Part shown: one piece after another, positions 31,159 to 42,719 of the stretch | Layout: each line of letters opens with the position of its first letter | Numbering within the stretch: the stretch's first letter is position 1 | NCBI GenBank assembly: GCA_020002185.1 | Contig: CM034544.1 | Coordinates: 3,812,850-3,876,849 of the forward strand | Direction of reading: 5' to 3' | DNA length: 64,000 nucleotides | Origin: Paraescarpia echinospica | Lineage: Eukaryota > Annelida > Polychaeta > Sabellida > Siboglinidae | The notes under the pieces: model-generated | What the model saw: only the letters and a program-made list of their open reading frames with translations | The model's database searches: none | What the model was told of the DNA's origin: nothing | Translations under genes and position numbers: made by a program

Positions 31159-34039
31159 ATTCGCAGGGGAGACTCACAGAAAAGCCTGAAAATGGAGGCA
31201 TAGATAAAGACAGCACAAATAAATCAGCAAATGATAGTGTGGAAAACTCTTCTGAAGCTGGATATAAATGTGTTTGTTTAAATGCAAGGAGTATATTAAA
31301 CAAAAGAAATGAACTAAACATTATGGTAGAAGATATTGACCCTCATATAATAGGTATAATCGAATCCTGGACCACCACCGATATATCAGATGCTGAATTG
31401 GGACTGACAGGATATGTAATGTTTAGAAAAGATAGAATAGGAAGAAAGGGAGGTGGAGTTATTTTTATATATTAAAGAATCTATTCATGCTTATGAAATA
31501 AAATTAGAAAGAGAAGCAGATTGCGAAGAAGCTGTTTGGTGTAACATAGTTACAGGAAACTCAACGTTAACAGTTGGGTTAGTTTATCGAAGTCCAAACA
31601 TAAGCATAGAAGAGAATGAAAAAATACAAAACGCTATTAGGGAAGTAAGCAAACGGGACTGTATTATTATGGTGGATTTTAACCACGGACATATACAATG
31701 GAAATCTCTACAGAGTATGGGGAGTGAGGGCCACAAGTTTTTAGTTTTAGTTCAAGATACATTCCTTTCTCAACATGTGCTAGAACCAACCAGGGGTGAG
31801 AATGTGTTAAACATAGTTTTGTCCTCACAGAATGAATTAATTGACAATGTCAAGATATGTGAGCCACTGGGGAGTAACGATCACAAGCAGATACATTTTA
31901 CCATCAAAGTAAAATCAGAAAGGAATAGTAAAAAGCAGTATAGGAGAAATTTCCACAAAGGAAGGTATAAGGACATGAGGAAGTATTTAGCAAAGATAGA
32001 CTGGAATAACACACTGAAAAATAAGACGGCAACATAATGCTGGAATATATTAAAGAGTTAAATTAAGTGCATAGTCGATAAATTTGTACCCTTCAAAAAA
32101 CAAGGAAAACGGTCCAAAAAGAAACACTTATCGAAAGAAGCCATTTGAAAAAAATAAGTACAAACAAATGATGTGGAAGTCATATAGATGTACTGGAAAT
32201 GATGAAGACTACAACAGTTATAAAGAAGCACTTAACCAAGCTACAGCTGAAATTAGAAATTCAAAGAGAAGCTATGAACAACAATTAGCTAGTAATATAA
32301 AATATGACAGCAAGAGTTTTTATGCGTATGTTCGAAGCAAACAGAAAGTTCAAGATTAAGTCGGTCCTCTAGAAGATAGTGCTGGAAATATAATATCAGA
32401 GGGATTCTTAATGGCAGAAGACCTGAATGAGTACTTTAGTTCAGTGTTTACCAGGGAAGATATTAGTTCACTGCCAGTACCAGAGGCTAAGTTCAATGGG
32501 GCAGATTCAGACTATTTAGGACAATTAATTGTAACCCCGGAAATGGTAGGTAAGAAAATAAGGGCTATGAAGGATAATAAATCACCTGGAGTGGATGGTA
32601 TTCCACCCAAACTACTATTGGAAATTGTAGAACAAATTAGCATACCGCTTGCAACAGTTTTCAACTTGTCATTAGAAGAGGGAGTGGTTCCTTTAGAATG
32701 GAAAGAAGCAAACATTATACCGTTATTCAAAAAAGGTTCGAGAAACAAGTCAGAGAACTATAGACCAGTGAGTTTAACATCAGTGATTTGTAAATTGTTA
32801 GAAAGACTAATTAAAGATCACATGGTGGATTTTCTTGTTAAACAAAACTTGATAAACCGATCTCAACATGGTTTTTTTAAAGCGAGGTCATGCTTAACAA
32901 ATATGTTGTGTTTTTTGGAAGACATCACTAAGTGGGTAGATGAGGGATCACCAGTAGATATCGTCTACTTAGATTTTCAAAAAGCTTTCGACAAAGTACC
33001 ACATCAAAGATTACTGCTTAAACTAAAGGCCCATGGCATAGGAAATGGTATAATAAACTGGATAGAACAATGGCTGATTGACAGAAGACAACGTGTAGTA
33101 GTTGATGGGGAGGCTTCAAACTGGAAATCAGTATTGAGTGGGGTACCACAGGTATCAGTATTAGGTCCTATATTATTCTTAATATATATCAACGATTTGG
33201 ATGATGAAATAACAAGCAAGGTGTTGAAATTTGCGGATGATACAAAAGTGTTTAGAAGGATTAAAAGTGATGGAGATAGACAGCATTTACAAGATGATCT
33301 TGACAGGTTGATCAAATGGTCTGAAAAGTGGCAAATGCTGTTCAATTTTGGGAAATGTAAATGCCTCCACACAGGACATGGGAACGAAGAAATAGAATAT
33401 ACAATGGGGGGTACTGTACTAAGTACTAATGTAAAAGAAAAGGACTTAGGGATAACCATTAGTGCTGATATGAAGGTTTCAGAGCAGTGCGGAATTGCAG
33501 CTTCAAAGGGAAATAAAATCCTTGGATTAATTAGGCGAAACATAACGTATAAGGAAAAAGAGCTAATAATACCGCTGTACAAAACAATAGTTAGGCCTCA
33601 TTTAGAATATTGTATTCAAGCGTGGAGGCCATATCGCAGGAAGGACATAGATATGCTAGAAAGAGTGCAGAGGAGAGCAACTAAAATTATACCAAAACTG
33701 AGGGATCTTAGTTACGAAATACGCCTAAAAAAATGCGGTTTAACAACACTAGAGACCAGGAGATTGAGAGGAGATCAGATAGAAGTGTTTAAAATATTGA
33801 AGGGTTATGACAATATTGATAGAAATATTTTTTTCTCAGTTAAGAAAGATAGAAGGACTAGAGGACATGAACTTACATTGGCAAAGGAGCAGAGTAGATT
33901 GGATATAAGAAAGTTTTCATTTTCACAAAGGACTGTAAATGAATGGAACAGATTACCTGCTGATTGTGTGGGTGCTAGTAGCGTGAATATGTTTAAAAAT
34001 AAAATCGACACATACCTCAGACGGGCGGGATACACATAG
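31128..34039 (+). pseudogene. CR1-like ORF2 (endonuclease and reverse transcriptase), copy 2
   Basis: The endonuclease starts around CLNARSILNKRNEL and includes ESWTTTDIS, GLVYRSPN and DFNHGHIQW. One extra T near 31461 shifts the frame, and stops occur near 32036 and 32147-32149. The RT frame 32411-34039 is intact: NKSPGVDGIPP, NYRPVSLTS, YLDFQKAFDKVPH, GPILFLIYIND, FADDTKVF, then the LGITISADMKVS and RPYRRKDIDMLERVQ regions, ending RRAGYT. SGVPQVS has Val where the other copies have Gly in the conserved PQG motif. No ATG precedes the endonuclease start. Confidence 0.9.
31149..31155 (+). promoter_or_regulatory. Putative -1 ribosomal frameshift heptamer T_TTA_AAC
   Basis: In the ORF1 frame the codons read TAT TTA AAC TAG, so the heptamer T_TTA_AAC lies in the exact X_XXY_YYZ register and directly precedes the stop. 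ORF2 is in the -1 frame, opens at 31128 and has no ATG before endonuclease block I. A -1 slip would read TTT AAA CTA GAT and enter ORF2. Only a weak CAGG/CCTG stem is visible downstream, so the stimulator is uncertain. Confidence 0.5.
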
Positions 34040-34137
34040 ATAAAAGGGTCGGACTCTCGATAAGCCAAAGGGTTTCCTTGTCCACCTGCCACCTAGAGTT
34101 AATTCTCTGGGTGGCAATCTTGTTAAATCTTGTTAAA

Positions 34138-34500
34138 TTGTGTTGTTTGACGGTGTCCATTGAATGTCTGGACGATTGAAATCGCCCAAGAGTAACACAC
34201 AATCGCAGTCAGGGTTCGTAGCTCTAGTGACCAGTTCCAGCGATATGTCGAGCTCTGACCAGGTGTCCACATCCGACCAGGTCGGGACGTAAACACTCCA
34301 TAGATAGAAGCTTTGTTCCGTCAAGCGCGTTTGAGTCGATAGAGGCTGTGTCCCGTCAAGGGTGTTTGAGTCAGTTCGTGTCTCAATGCAGCATGCGACC
34401 TCAATACTTTTGCTGGCGTCGCTTTCCGACGCATGATTCATAAGCCAAGAATTCTCACGTAATTGCACAACACATTCTATTATGCTAGTTCATTCATCCT
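34138..34500 (-). pseudogene. Endonuclease fragment of the older minus-strand retrotransposon
   Basis: Minus-strand residues include QSFYLWSVYVPTW and VLLLGDFNRPDIQW, the exonuclease-endonuclease-phosphatase signature of non-LTR elements. It breaks off just after DIQWTPSNNTI at the CR1-like insertion and is continued by the LCVEMLSEYS segment at about 29310 on the other side. Confidence 0.85.
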
Positions 34501-35130
34501 TTAGATGCAGCGAACAAAAACCCTGATATTCTCTATGGTGCGCCGTTGTGTTAAACAGCCAATCGTCTTCGACGACGCTGCAGCGGGGAATCCCCGTCAA
34601 GACGTTTGTGTCGCAATGCTACGTGTTTGAATGTATTTTTTTACATACAACGGTTAACACAAAACTTGTTCTAAAGGAAACAAATAAAGTCACAAATGTG
34701 TTATCGCAGTTCTACACTATTATATTATTTTTACAGGAGAATGTTTTTGCTAAATCCAATTTGAGAAATAAATTACGCGCGCATGCACCAGATCAGCATT
34801 GCGAGTACAGCCAATTAGAGCCCTTGGCGGGCTACGTGGGATTTCCCTTCTTTCTCATGTTTCAATTTCGGAAATTTGCGAGTTTTCTGGAAATTCAATG
34901 ACGTCGTCTAAACTGTTATTTTCTAGAAATAGTTGTCTAATTACAACGGTGTGCACGACCGTCACAGCTTCCACACTGTCGACCCTTGCTCCAGGGCTAC
35001 CTGCGAATTCTTTTGGGTAATCAATCAATCAATCAGTCAGCGTATCTGATTGTGTCTCGAAACTGATGTCTGAGATTGCACATTTCCCTCAAATAACCAT
35101 CATATTTTGGCCGCTGTCGAACATGAATTT
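34501..35130. other. Unassigned sequence
   Basis: No supported exon or repeat family was found. A short (AATC)n run is at 35020. Confidence 0.4.
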
Positions 35131-35139
35131 GGAATCTCA

Positions 35140-35465
35140 CTCATTCGCTCCCTCACTCCCTCACTCCCTCCCTCACTCACTCACTCACTCACTCACTCAC
35201 TCACTCACTCACTCACTCACTCACTCACTCACTCACTCACTCACTCACTCACTCACTCACTCACTCACTCAGTCAGTCAGTCAGTCAGTCAGTCAGTCAG
35301 CCATTCTCTCTTATCCCCCACTCACTCACTCATTCACTCACTCGCTCACTCACTCAGTCATTCTCTACTATCCCCCCATTCACTCAGTCACTCAGTCACA
35401 CAGTCACTCAGTCACTCAGTCACTCCCTCCCTCCCTCCCTCCATCCCTCCCTCCCTCCCTCCAGC
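35140..35465. repeat. (ACTC)n/(AGTC)n/(CCCT)n tetranucleotide tract
   Basis: A long run of CACT units passing into CAGT and then CCCT units. The Ser/His/Leu-rich ORFs across it are artefacts. Confidence 0.97.
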
Positions 35466-35530
35466 TTGAACCAGCCTGCCAACCAGCGAGCAGTGATCAA
35501 TCTTTACATCTCACGGCATCGAGAAAAGTA

Positions 35531-35715
35531 GTGGGGAGCGGTGGTCGCGCGGTAGGACGTTGGACTGTCGATCGACAGGACGGTGGTTCGATTCCACCTG
35601 GCGCCGATTTGAAACAAAACAATTTCGTTCACGTCGCGTTGCCTGTGTTTTTCGGAAGAGTCACTAAGTACCGCAGGTCCCTTCTATTTGATATATATCA
35701 GGGAAAGTAAAATTT
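35531..35715 (+). mobile_element. tRNA-derived SINE
   Basis: The head has an A-box-like GGTCGCGCGGTAGGACG and a perfect B box GGTTCGATTCC inside a perfectly paired T arm (GGTGG, seven bases, CCACC). CTGTCGATCGACAG occupies the anticodon position but does not form a normal seven-base loop. A body of about 100 bases follows. The lack of an acceptor stem points to a SINE rather than a tRNA gene. Confidence 0.6.
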
Positions 35716-36029
35716 CCCCCAAAAGTGGTAACCTGTCACATAGTGGTGATCTCTATTTCTAACCACTTGCTCCCAGCGACTGGAGTTGCTTCCCGGTCGG
35801 GCGTGTGAGAGACGCCGAGCAGGCAGCGTATACAGTATATACACTGTATCATTGGATCCACTGGGTCCTATGTGGATGTATATACTGTACATACATTAAG
35901 ATTGGACTAGTGATTTTTGGCGGAGCAAACGCAATATTTAAATAACAAATCTCTCAATTATGTAATTAAAAGTTTAAAAAATCTATCAATGATGATCATT
36001 CTTTCGAAAACGTCCTTTTATTGTGTTGG

Positions 36030-36110
36030 TATAAACAAAATTGGAGGGGTAATTGTGGTTTTGTTGGCTAGCTCAAGGGGTAACAGTGTCAAAAAGGTTA
36101 AATACCACTG
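36030..36110 (-). mobile_element. Possible hAT-type transposon end
   Basis: The minus strand from 36110 begins CAGTGGTATTTAACCTTTTT, close to the terminal repeat common in hAT elements (CAGNGGTTCTCAACCTTTTT). No partner end or transposase was found, so it is a fragment at best. Confidence 0.35.
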
Positions 36111-36890
36111 CCCTATCTTCATCCTTTCTCAAAAGCTAGAACTAGCGCATTAATAATGTTGTGGTGTGTTTATTACTTAGAGTCGCTGTTTCCTACGTGA
36201 ACCGATGTCAATAGCATTGTTCTATAACGTTTTGCCCATTATTTGACCCTCTCTACACCAACTTTACACAGACAGTTTACAAGGTGTCTTTTGTACAGTA
36301 ATGTGCGTTTCTTCATCATACTACTTCCCTAGCGCACAACCGTCTGCTTTACCAAATGGTGCAGTTAAGAAACGTTTCAACACAGCCGCAGTAAAAGAAT
36401 GCACAACGTAGTTTGCCGCGCATTGTATCACATATTTCCTGTAGGAAAAATTGCCACAATAGGTCAACGTGCTGATTTGAATTCAATAGATATATGACGG
36501 CAGGACAGTTTTCAGTGTGTCTAATATTTGCTAAAGCAGATTTACCCACACCATGTGGTTATGATGATTTTAAATGGTTATGCACTCGAGTCAAATATTC
36601 CACTCACGTGTTTTTTATAACGCAGCACGACCGGGGAGGTGTCTAACAGAATTAAAACACAGAGGGAAAGGTCCCAAAACGCACACAAAGAAAAGTCGTT
36701 ATTGAGAAATATTGAACTCCGCAATTACCCACCCACGCGTATTGAGTATAGCACACGACATGTGTTTGATCTGCTGCGCTTGACTTACGACGAATATGAA
36801 TACATCGCACGTTATACTCGCTTACACGCAGGGTGATCCCCGTGTACACGCAGGGAGATCCCCGTTTTTTACTTTCGTTTCGTTTCGGTT
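36111..36890. other. Unassigned sequence upstream of the ETS locus
   Basis: No exon or repeat was recognised. Short duplicated CGCAGGG(T/A)GATCCCCGT units occur near 36827 and 36849. Confidence 0.4.
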
Positions 36891-36894
36891 CCCA

Positions 36895-36949
36895 TATAAA
36901 ACTGCTGCGGTTGACGTGGTCGCCACATGTTCGCGTGGACCATAACCAG
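36895..36949 (+). promoter_or_regulatory. Possible promoter and leader exon of the ETS gene
   Basis: TATAAAA at 36895 is followed about 50 bases later by a consensus donor CCAG|GTAAGT (exon end 36949). If used, a short noncoding first exon would splice to the acceptor at 37757, and translation would start at the ATG at 37811. The small ATG ORF in the leader is out of frame. This block lies before the duplicated unit and is absent from the second copy. No experimental support exists. Confidence 0.3.
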
Positions 36950-37757
36950 GTAAGTAGCGTTGAACGACCTATGTAATGGAACGCGCACGGGTTCTATTGA
37001 GCAGTAGGCCTCGTGCAGTGTGGTTAATGTAAATTGCTGTGGTTTGTGTAGTGTAGCTAATGTTGCATTGTCTGGCACATAGGCATAGCGGTACGGTAAT
37101 GCCGTAGCGTTAGGGGTACACAACTACGGATATAGGCCTACTACGAATGGCTGCCAACACTAGTATGCAGACTCGTTTATTGCCATTGTTTAGATACTGG
37201 TTTTCGGACTCATTTATTTGTGGAGTGACAGTAGGTTTTAACGTCAATTTTTCCACCCGGAACGCGTTAGTAAGGAGATACAAAGACGTTGAGAGAAATC
37301 AGCCTTCCGCATGTATCATGTCGTAACGCATGCATAGTCGGCTTGCATCAAACTACTATATTAGAGAGACTGGTGCGCCCGGATCAGTTGCTACAGTGCT
37401 TGCAAAGAATGGGAATTTTCAATGAAACGTAAACAACTGTTTTAATCTTGAAATGGATAACAGAGCCTGTACTGTTATGCCCGTCCTAGGCAGTGAACTA
37501 AGAGGTACTGGCACTTGCAATCGGCGTTTAGCTGAATGGAGGTTATTGCATGCATGGTTATTTATACGCGCATGATGTGTGCAGCAGCGTGTTTCAAAAC
37601 CGCCGCGTTGTATTCTATACGTTGACAGCTGTTACAATTATATCGCTGTAGCATATCCGTTTGATCTTGTCCGGGTCTAAAACCGACTTTTTCTCTTCCG
37701 CAAGATATTGCGTGGTACGCCGATGAATGTTGACGTATCACACTGTTGCATCTGCAG

Positions 37758-37940
37758 GTCTTGGAGTTAGCCTGACGAACGTTGATCATATCAAAAGAAG
37801 AAACCAAAATATGACTTCAGCTGGTCTACAAGATCTCGCCACTCGCCTCGGTGAAGTTACATCAGTTCTTTGCGACAACTCAAGTTACAGATACGACCAG
37901 GACTGGCCCAATCGACCTCAGAGCGCGGACGAACAAGGCG
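37758..37940 (+). CDS. ETS copy 1, exon A
   Basis: The acceptor is TCTGCAG at 37751-37757 and the donor GTAAGTG. The exon is 183 bp, phase 1-1. It contains the proposed start ATG at 37811 (MTSAGLQDLATRLGE). The frame is also open upstream across the acceptor, so an earlier coding exon cannot be excluded. Confidence 0.7.
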
Positions 37941-39554
37941 GTAAGTGTTCACTTCAGTTTGCCTTCTCAGGGTAATACGTAAAGTAAAGGTAAACGTAAG
38001 TCCTTATATTGAACAGTGTCTAGTCTTTACGATTGCTCAAAGTGCTCTACTCTTTACTCATTGGCAGACATGTCCAATCAAATGACCTCTCGAATTCGTT
38101 TGGGAGAATTCAGCCACGCCGCAATCAATGCGCAAAGGCTATTTGTATTTGTTCATACAGCCGAGTTAACTGGAGTAACATATAGTGTCGATTGAGAGTC
38201 CGATGATCTAACTAGTGTGTCACTGCATTCCACAAGTGTTGTATACTATCTGTATAGATATACTAAATAACACAGAGGACGTACACAATTCTACAACGTG
38301 TGCTACTTTTGAATTGGGAAACGGTAAATTAAAGAAATAATATATAACACGTGTGTTTTGTAAAAAAGACCCAAGTGTTTCAACATACACATGAGCCTAT
38401 ATGTGTCTTATGAAGCTCTAGCCTCTATGAGTGTCTTAACTTCGCTGCTTTTTCTTCGAAGTCGTATACCGCGACGACAAGTAAGAATGGCATGGCTGGT
38501 ATAAAACACACCGTCAATAGTTAAATCGGCCTAGCCGATCGCAAGCCAAATCAGTACGCACATATCATTGCATACGCATGAAAGGCCCATATTTCAAAAG
38601 TCGCGTACCGAGACGGTAGTAGATAGTTATTCTACGCGCGTAATAAATGGCTAAATGTCACATTTCCCTACCATTGGAAAGTAACGTTCATGTCACAGGA
38701 ATAATTATTATTGTCACGATGATGTCTGGTGCGTAGAGGGAAATTTTGCGCGCAAACCCCTAAATGAAAATTATTTACATTGTCAATATAACCACATGGA
38801 GTGAATATAAATAAGACCTTGGTGTATGAATCATACACCGTGGTTTCCGGGCAGGATTTACCGATGATTAATATGAAGTGCCTTCTAGCAGTAGGCCAGC
38901 TGCTCACAAAAAGGTCAGCTGATTTTATCGATACAACATTGTTTACGTTGCGGTTGTTTTGATATTCAAGGGACGTGTCTTTTAGAATTGACGTTAAGTA
39001 GGCCCAGGTTAATATAATGCTAACGCATTTACTGACTTTATATTCGGGTGATGTCCACAATTGATAAGCACTTGTCATTGTCAAGTAAAGGTAAGTTCGT
39101 ATATAGTTCAGTATCCAGTCCGTAGGACTGCTCGAAACGCCTTACACTTTATTCCATAACAGTCCTATTCAATCGAACACCATCTCGATTCCATTGGGAA
39201 GCATTCAGCCTCGCTGCATTTAATGCGCGAAGACTATTCGTACACAAATGTCCACCATTATCTATAGCCAGGTACTCATTCATACAGCTGCGTGAACAGT
39301 AGCAACGTAGAGTGAAGGAACTTGCCACCGCGCTCGACAACATTGCAAGTATTTGCTATTGTTTGCAGGGGACGAGTACGATCTTGGAACGGTGGGGGAC
39401 GGCATCCCCTGTCTCAGCCCTTGTGACGTCAATAATTTCTTCACTGAGTTGTGTTCGGAAGAAGATAGCAGTCAGACGTCAGGTACGTTGTTCTCGATTA
39501 AAGTGGAATAGTATAAAACATGTCACCTCTCCTAGGTGAAATGATCGTCTGTGT

Positions 39555-39603
<49 letters not shown>

Positions 39604-41210
39604 TGCGTGCGTGTGTGTGTGTGTGTGTAACATTGCAATGTCTGGCATATGGGTATACGGGTACGATAATGCCATACTGCGCAGTATCTGCTACGATTCC
39701 TCTATATGGAAAGGTTTCACTGAATTTATAATTCAAATTACCGTAATTGTGATAAGTAGAATTGCGACCGTGTCACAGAATATAATAAATGTTACGGTTT
39801 ACAATGCAATAGCCACAGTATGCCCACAGCTAGCGCGACGGGATTACATGTACTGTACGTTGTGTAGATTACTCTGACGACGGAATCTCTGGAGAATCTG
39901 GTTGGATGAATCCGGCGAATCAGAGCGAATTCCGCCCCATCTCGTCACCCGCTGAAAACACAATCGATGATGTCATGCCAGTACACAGGAGCGCGTCGAG
40001 TAAGTATCAAATCTAACATATCCAATTCAAATGGAATTTGTTTTAATAACCTAACTCTTAATTTAACTAAGAACATAGTGGTTAATCAACCTATTGTATA
40101 CTAATTAACTTAATGTCTACCGATACATCTAAGTGCGCGGGTGTAGAAATCAGAATCCTAAACTGATGTGATGAGCGCGCAACAAACCAAGGGTGTCAGC
40201 AAATATTACAACAATTGGTATGTGTTTAACAGAGGGCCTTTTTATTGTTTTAGATAGACAACTCTGCTGCGCAAAGCGATCGCGACCGTGCAACACGAAA
40301 AGTAAGTTGACATCTCATATCATAATGTGAGAACGTGTTGTCAGTGTACGCTTTGCCGTTCCTAGTTGTATGGCGAATGTTGCATCCTCTCTCGGTATAA
40401 CGGGTTTGAGTAGCAAGGCGGAAAAAACGGCACAGTGTATAGTGTCAAACATGCTACAGACAATACATTAAGAACCCACCGTGAATATAACTTTTGAAGA
40501 CCACGTTATACGAGATTGTACTAAATACTTAGAATCCCAAAACAACATCGTTATACACCTATGTCTGCTAATGCAACTGTCAAACCGGCTAATTCACGCT
40601 AAGCAAATTCGTGCTCAAGTTATTGCCATGTGGCCACTTTGGTAGTCGACAAAACACTAGCCACATATGTGTGCTTGACACAATTCTGAGCTTATCATCA
40701 TTATCATCATCAGAAGAAGAAGACGACGACGAAGAAGAATACCTTGATATCCTACGACGATGTGTGTTGTGTGTTACAGGGAGGAGAAAGCGATGTGGTC
40801 AGCAGCTGTGGCAGTTCATTCTGGAGACACTGAACAACGACAACTACAACCCAAAACTGATCACGTGGATCGACCGAGAAACGGGAGTCTTCAAGTTCAT
40901 CCAGTCGCGGCACGTCGCTGAGCTGTGGTACCGGAAACGCGGCGGCGCGAAGACCTTTGAACATCTCAGCCGCAGTATGAGGTACATATCGATTATTTAT
41001 TGCATGTATGTGCCATCTTCCTTTGATCATCTGTTTCTTAGTTGACCAGTTGGATCCTCATCCGCCACGATTACCTATCCGTTGCGTCCTCTTCCATAAC
41101 GTCAACCACATTCACGTCTCACGTTCATTATGGACTTACATCGTACATCAAATGACACGGCAACTCAAACCAAATCACGCGTCTTCTTCTCTTCTTCTTT
41201 ATATACATTG

Positions 41211-41252
<42 letters not shown>

Positions 41253-42719
41253 GGTTACAATGTTATGGTCTTATAAGGTCTTATTCAACTAGTCAGCTTT
41301 TTCAGAACTTTATCGCCAAGCCCCCCTTTCTATGCTGGCACTGAGGGTGGTCACTGCCAGGGTGCTTGTCGTCCGCAGTCGCTCTTTTATGTCCCAAATT
41401 GAGACGGGACCGACATTAATGTGATCTCCGAGTCACGAGGGATACACCTTCAATACCCTCAACAATGTTGAGAGCCAGGTTGTTGCACCAAATATCATGG
41501 CTGCCCGGTCCGGGTTTAGAACTCCGAGCGCTGGCATGCCAGGCGGATGTGCTACCACTACACTATCGCGCGTTCTCTTGGCTACTCACCTCTGCCCTTT
41601 CGAAATTTCTCAGAACAATATCTCTCCAGCGTAACATTGATGTTTTCCTCCTTCATTTTTACGTTACGTGCGGTGTTGATCAATCGTCATCTATAGAATG
41701 CCTTGTTGTTTATTGTTATCGATATCGTGCAGCGTTATTTCATATCGTCGGGTTTCATTATTCATTATGTCACACTTTTTATGGTCATTCGATATGGCAA
41801 GGCTGTTGTCTCAAATTATCCCGAAAACATGACACAGCGCATGCGTAGCGTCCCTACCCAGTATTGTGTACGGCTATCTATATTGGTCACACTACGTTGC
41901 TATTCTGTGTATTGATATACGGAATACACGAGGATATGGCAGCAGTGGAGATTGTATCACACTTCTCACAATCACACGGGTGACGCGGGGCATCGAGTAG
42001 CTGCGGGGGTCATTTCCACTCCCTGAGGCCAGGGGATAAGGTCCCTCTTGTATAACCATACACAAAAGTATCCGTGTAGCACCTTATAGCGCAGCGCTTA
42101 GTACTAAGACCATTCACGGTTGCTCTACTGGAATACATTTCAACGGGTCCTACACTTATATGGGAAATTGACATATCGTTTTTCTCTAGGCTTCTTCTCC
42201 CCTGATGGCCCTTTGCGGGGTGGGAACCACATCACGTGATATGTTCTGCCCTGATGACGCCATTTCTCCATCTATCCTGATGTTCTGTAACTGTTGACCA
42301 ATATTGGCCTATCTCTTCTCTTCCTGCGCAATCCTTGTGTTTTCTTGATTTCTTTGCCACTCTGTCCTCACTCGTGTGTTGTGCACGTGCTGCTCACTAA
42401 GGTCGATTGTGTGTGGGTTAGCAATACTCTGAGCTACCGTCGAATGCACATAATATATCCCTATACAATATATATGTTTGTTGGCCGACTTTGGTCGACT
42501 TGGGAAACAACTATTCATGTTCTTCGTTACACGGTCGACAAGCACCCAACCATAACACCGGTGTATTTATTTCGTTGTAGACACTACTACAAAAAGGGCA
42601 TCATGAGTCGGATCCCGAACAAAAGACTCGTCTACAAATTCGAGTCGAACGCGACGGACTGGGTGCGGCTTGTTAAATCACCCGAAACCTGTGTGAAGAT
42701 CGAAACAGTGATTCCATGA
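37811..42719 (+). CDS. ETS-domain transcription factor, ESE/ELF3-like, copy 1 (six coding exons)
   Basis: Spliced coding exons are 37811-37940, 39369-39482, 39868-39999, 40254-40301, 40780-40981 and 42581-42719, giving 254 residues. All junctions are phase 1 except the last (phase 2), and all have GT/AG borders. Residues about 44-81 are acidic with FFTEL and SEEDSS, like an activation region. Residues 133-146 are a basic AKRSRP and RRRKR stretch, a probable nuclear signal. Residues about 150-233 are the ETS winged helix: QLWQFI, GVFKF, VAELW, LSRSMRHYYKKGIM with both DNA-contacting arginines, and RLVYKF. GVFKF, the VA-x-LW spacing and NATDW favour the ESE (ELF3/EHF) subfamily. No Pointed domain is visible. 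The start ATG has A at -3. Expected role: nuclear sequence-specific DNA binding at GGAA cores. Confidence 0.85.
37985..38185 (-). mobile_element. SINE fragment, unit 1
   Basis: Its complement shares the GGCTGTATGAA, GCGCATT-ATTGC-GCGTGGCTGAAT and final GGACTTACGTTTACCTTTA blocks with the SINE at 56658-56965. The head is missing. It lies in the first ETS intron. Confidence 0.6.
39083..39340 (-). mobile_element. SINE body without tRNA head, unit 1
   Basis: Its complement contains CAGCTGTATGAATGAGTACC, the core also found at 56780-56810, then GCGCATTAAATGCAGCGAGG and a 3' end AACTTACCTTTAC. It is a 5'-truncated member of the same SINE family. Confidence 0.7.
39369..39482 (+). CDS. ETS copy 1, exon B (acidic region)
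   Basis: The exon is 114 bp, phase 1-1, with acceptor TTTGCAG and donor GTACG. It encodes GDEYDLGTVGDG, then a CLSPC string and NNFFTELCSEEDSS. Acidic residues around hydrophobics resemble an activation segment. Confidence 0.75.
39550..39629. repeat. (GT)n/(GCGT)n microsatellite, unit 1
   Basis: GT and GCGT run just downstream of the exon B donor. The length and internal pattern differ from the unit 2 array at 46143-46213. Confidence 0.9.
39868..39999 (+). CDS. ETS copy 1, exon C
   Basis: The exon is 132 bp, phase 1-1, with acceptor GTGTAG and donor GTAAGT. It encodes a polar Ser/Asp/Glu-rich linker starting DYSDDGISGESGW. Copy 2 has Ser instead of Ile in DDGIS. Confidence 0.72.
40254..40301 (+). 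CDS. ETS copy 1, exon D (basic microexon)
   Basis: The exon is 48 bp, phase 1-1, with acceptor TTTTAG and donor GTAAGT. It encodes RQLCCAKRSRPCNTK, which joins RRRKR of the next exon into a basic patch. RSRP faintly recalls the AT-hook that precedes the ETS domain in ESE proteins. Confidence 0.7.
40780..40981 (+). CDS. ETS copy 1, exon E (N-terminal two-thirds of the ETS domain)
   Basis: The exon is 202 bp, phase 1 to phase 2, with acceptor TTACAG and donor GTACAT. It encodes QLWQFILETL, LITWIDRETGVFKF, VAELWYRKRG and LSRSMR. The split after the SMR arginine codon falls at a known ETS intron position. Confidence 0.93.
41213..41250. repeat. (TA)n microsatellite, unit 1
   Basis: A TA run after TTATATACATTGTATG. 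It is a few units shorter than in unit 2. Confidence 0.9.
41300..41572 (-). mobile_element. tRNA-derived SINE (Gly/Ala-like head), unit 1
   Basis: The minus strand from 41572 reads CGATAGTGTAGTGGTAGCAC (A-box region), then CTGGCATGCCAG at the anticodon position and a B-box-like GAGTTCTAAACC. A body rich in unique sequence follows to about 41300. It lies between ETS exons E and F. Confidence 0.6.
42581..42719 (+). CDS. ETS copy 1, exon F (terminal)
   Basis: The acceptor is TTGTAG, phase 2. It continues HYYKKGIMSRIPNKRLVYKF, then NATDWVRLV, and stops with TGA at 42717-42719. AATAAA motifs at about 43247 are possible polyadenylation signals. Confidence 0.93.

Larger units (their letters stand above)
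29353..34137 (+). mobile_element. CR1-like non-LTR retrotransposon, copy 2
   Basis: This element is about 4.79 kb with the same 5' boundary as copies 1 and 3 and the same AATCTTGTTA repeats at the 3' end. It is the best preserved copy: it keeps the full ORF1 end and an uninterrupted 542-codon RT reading frame. Flanks on both sides belong to one older minus-strand retrotransposon, so this is a head-to-head nested insertion. Confidence 0.92.

Noticed and set aside
36869..37123. 84-codon minus-strand ORF near the ETS locus
   Set aside because: It has no motif, no splice support and only a chance open frame.
38668..39084. 138-codon minus-strand ORF in the ETS intron (150 codons in copy 2)
   Set aside because: It overlaps a SINE border and has no recognisable motif. 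Conservation between copies is explained by the recent duplication.
40611..40779. Open frame upstream of ETS exon E with an acidic SSSEEEDDDEEE run
   Set aside because: It has no ATG (it begins at GTG), comes from TCA and GAA/GAC microsatellites, and a clear TTACAG acceptor precedes exon E. An alternative longer exon is possible but unsupported.
42294..42580. Hydrophobic frame running into ETS exon F
   Set aside because: It is intronic read-through. The TTGTAG acceptor and the ETS alignment fix the exon start at 42581.
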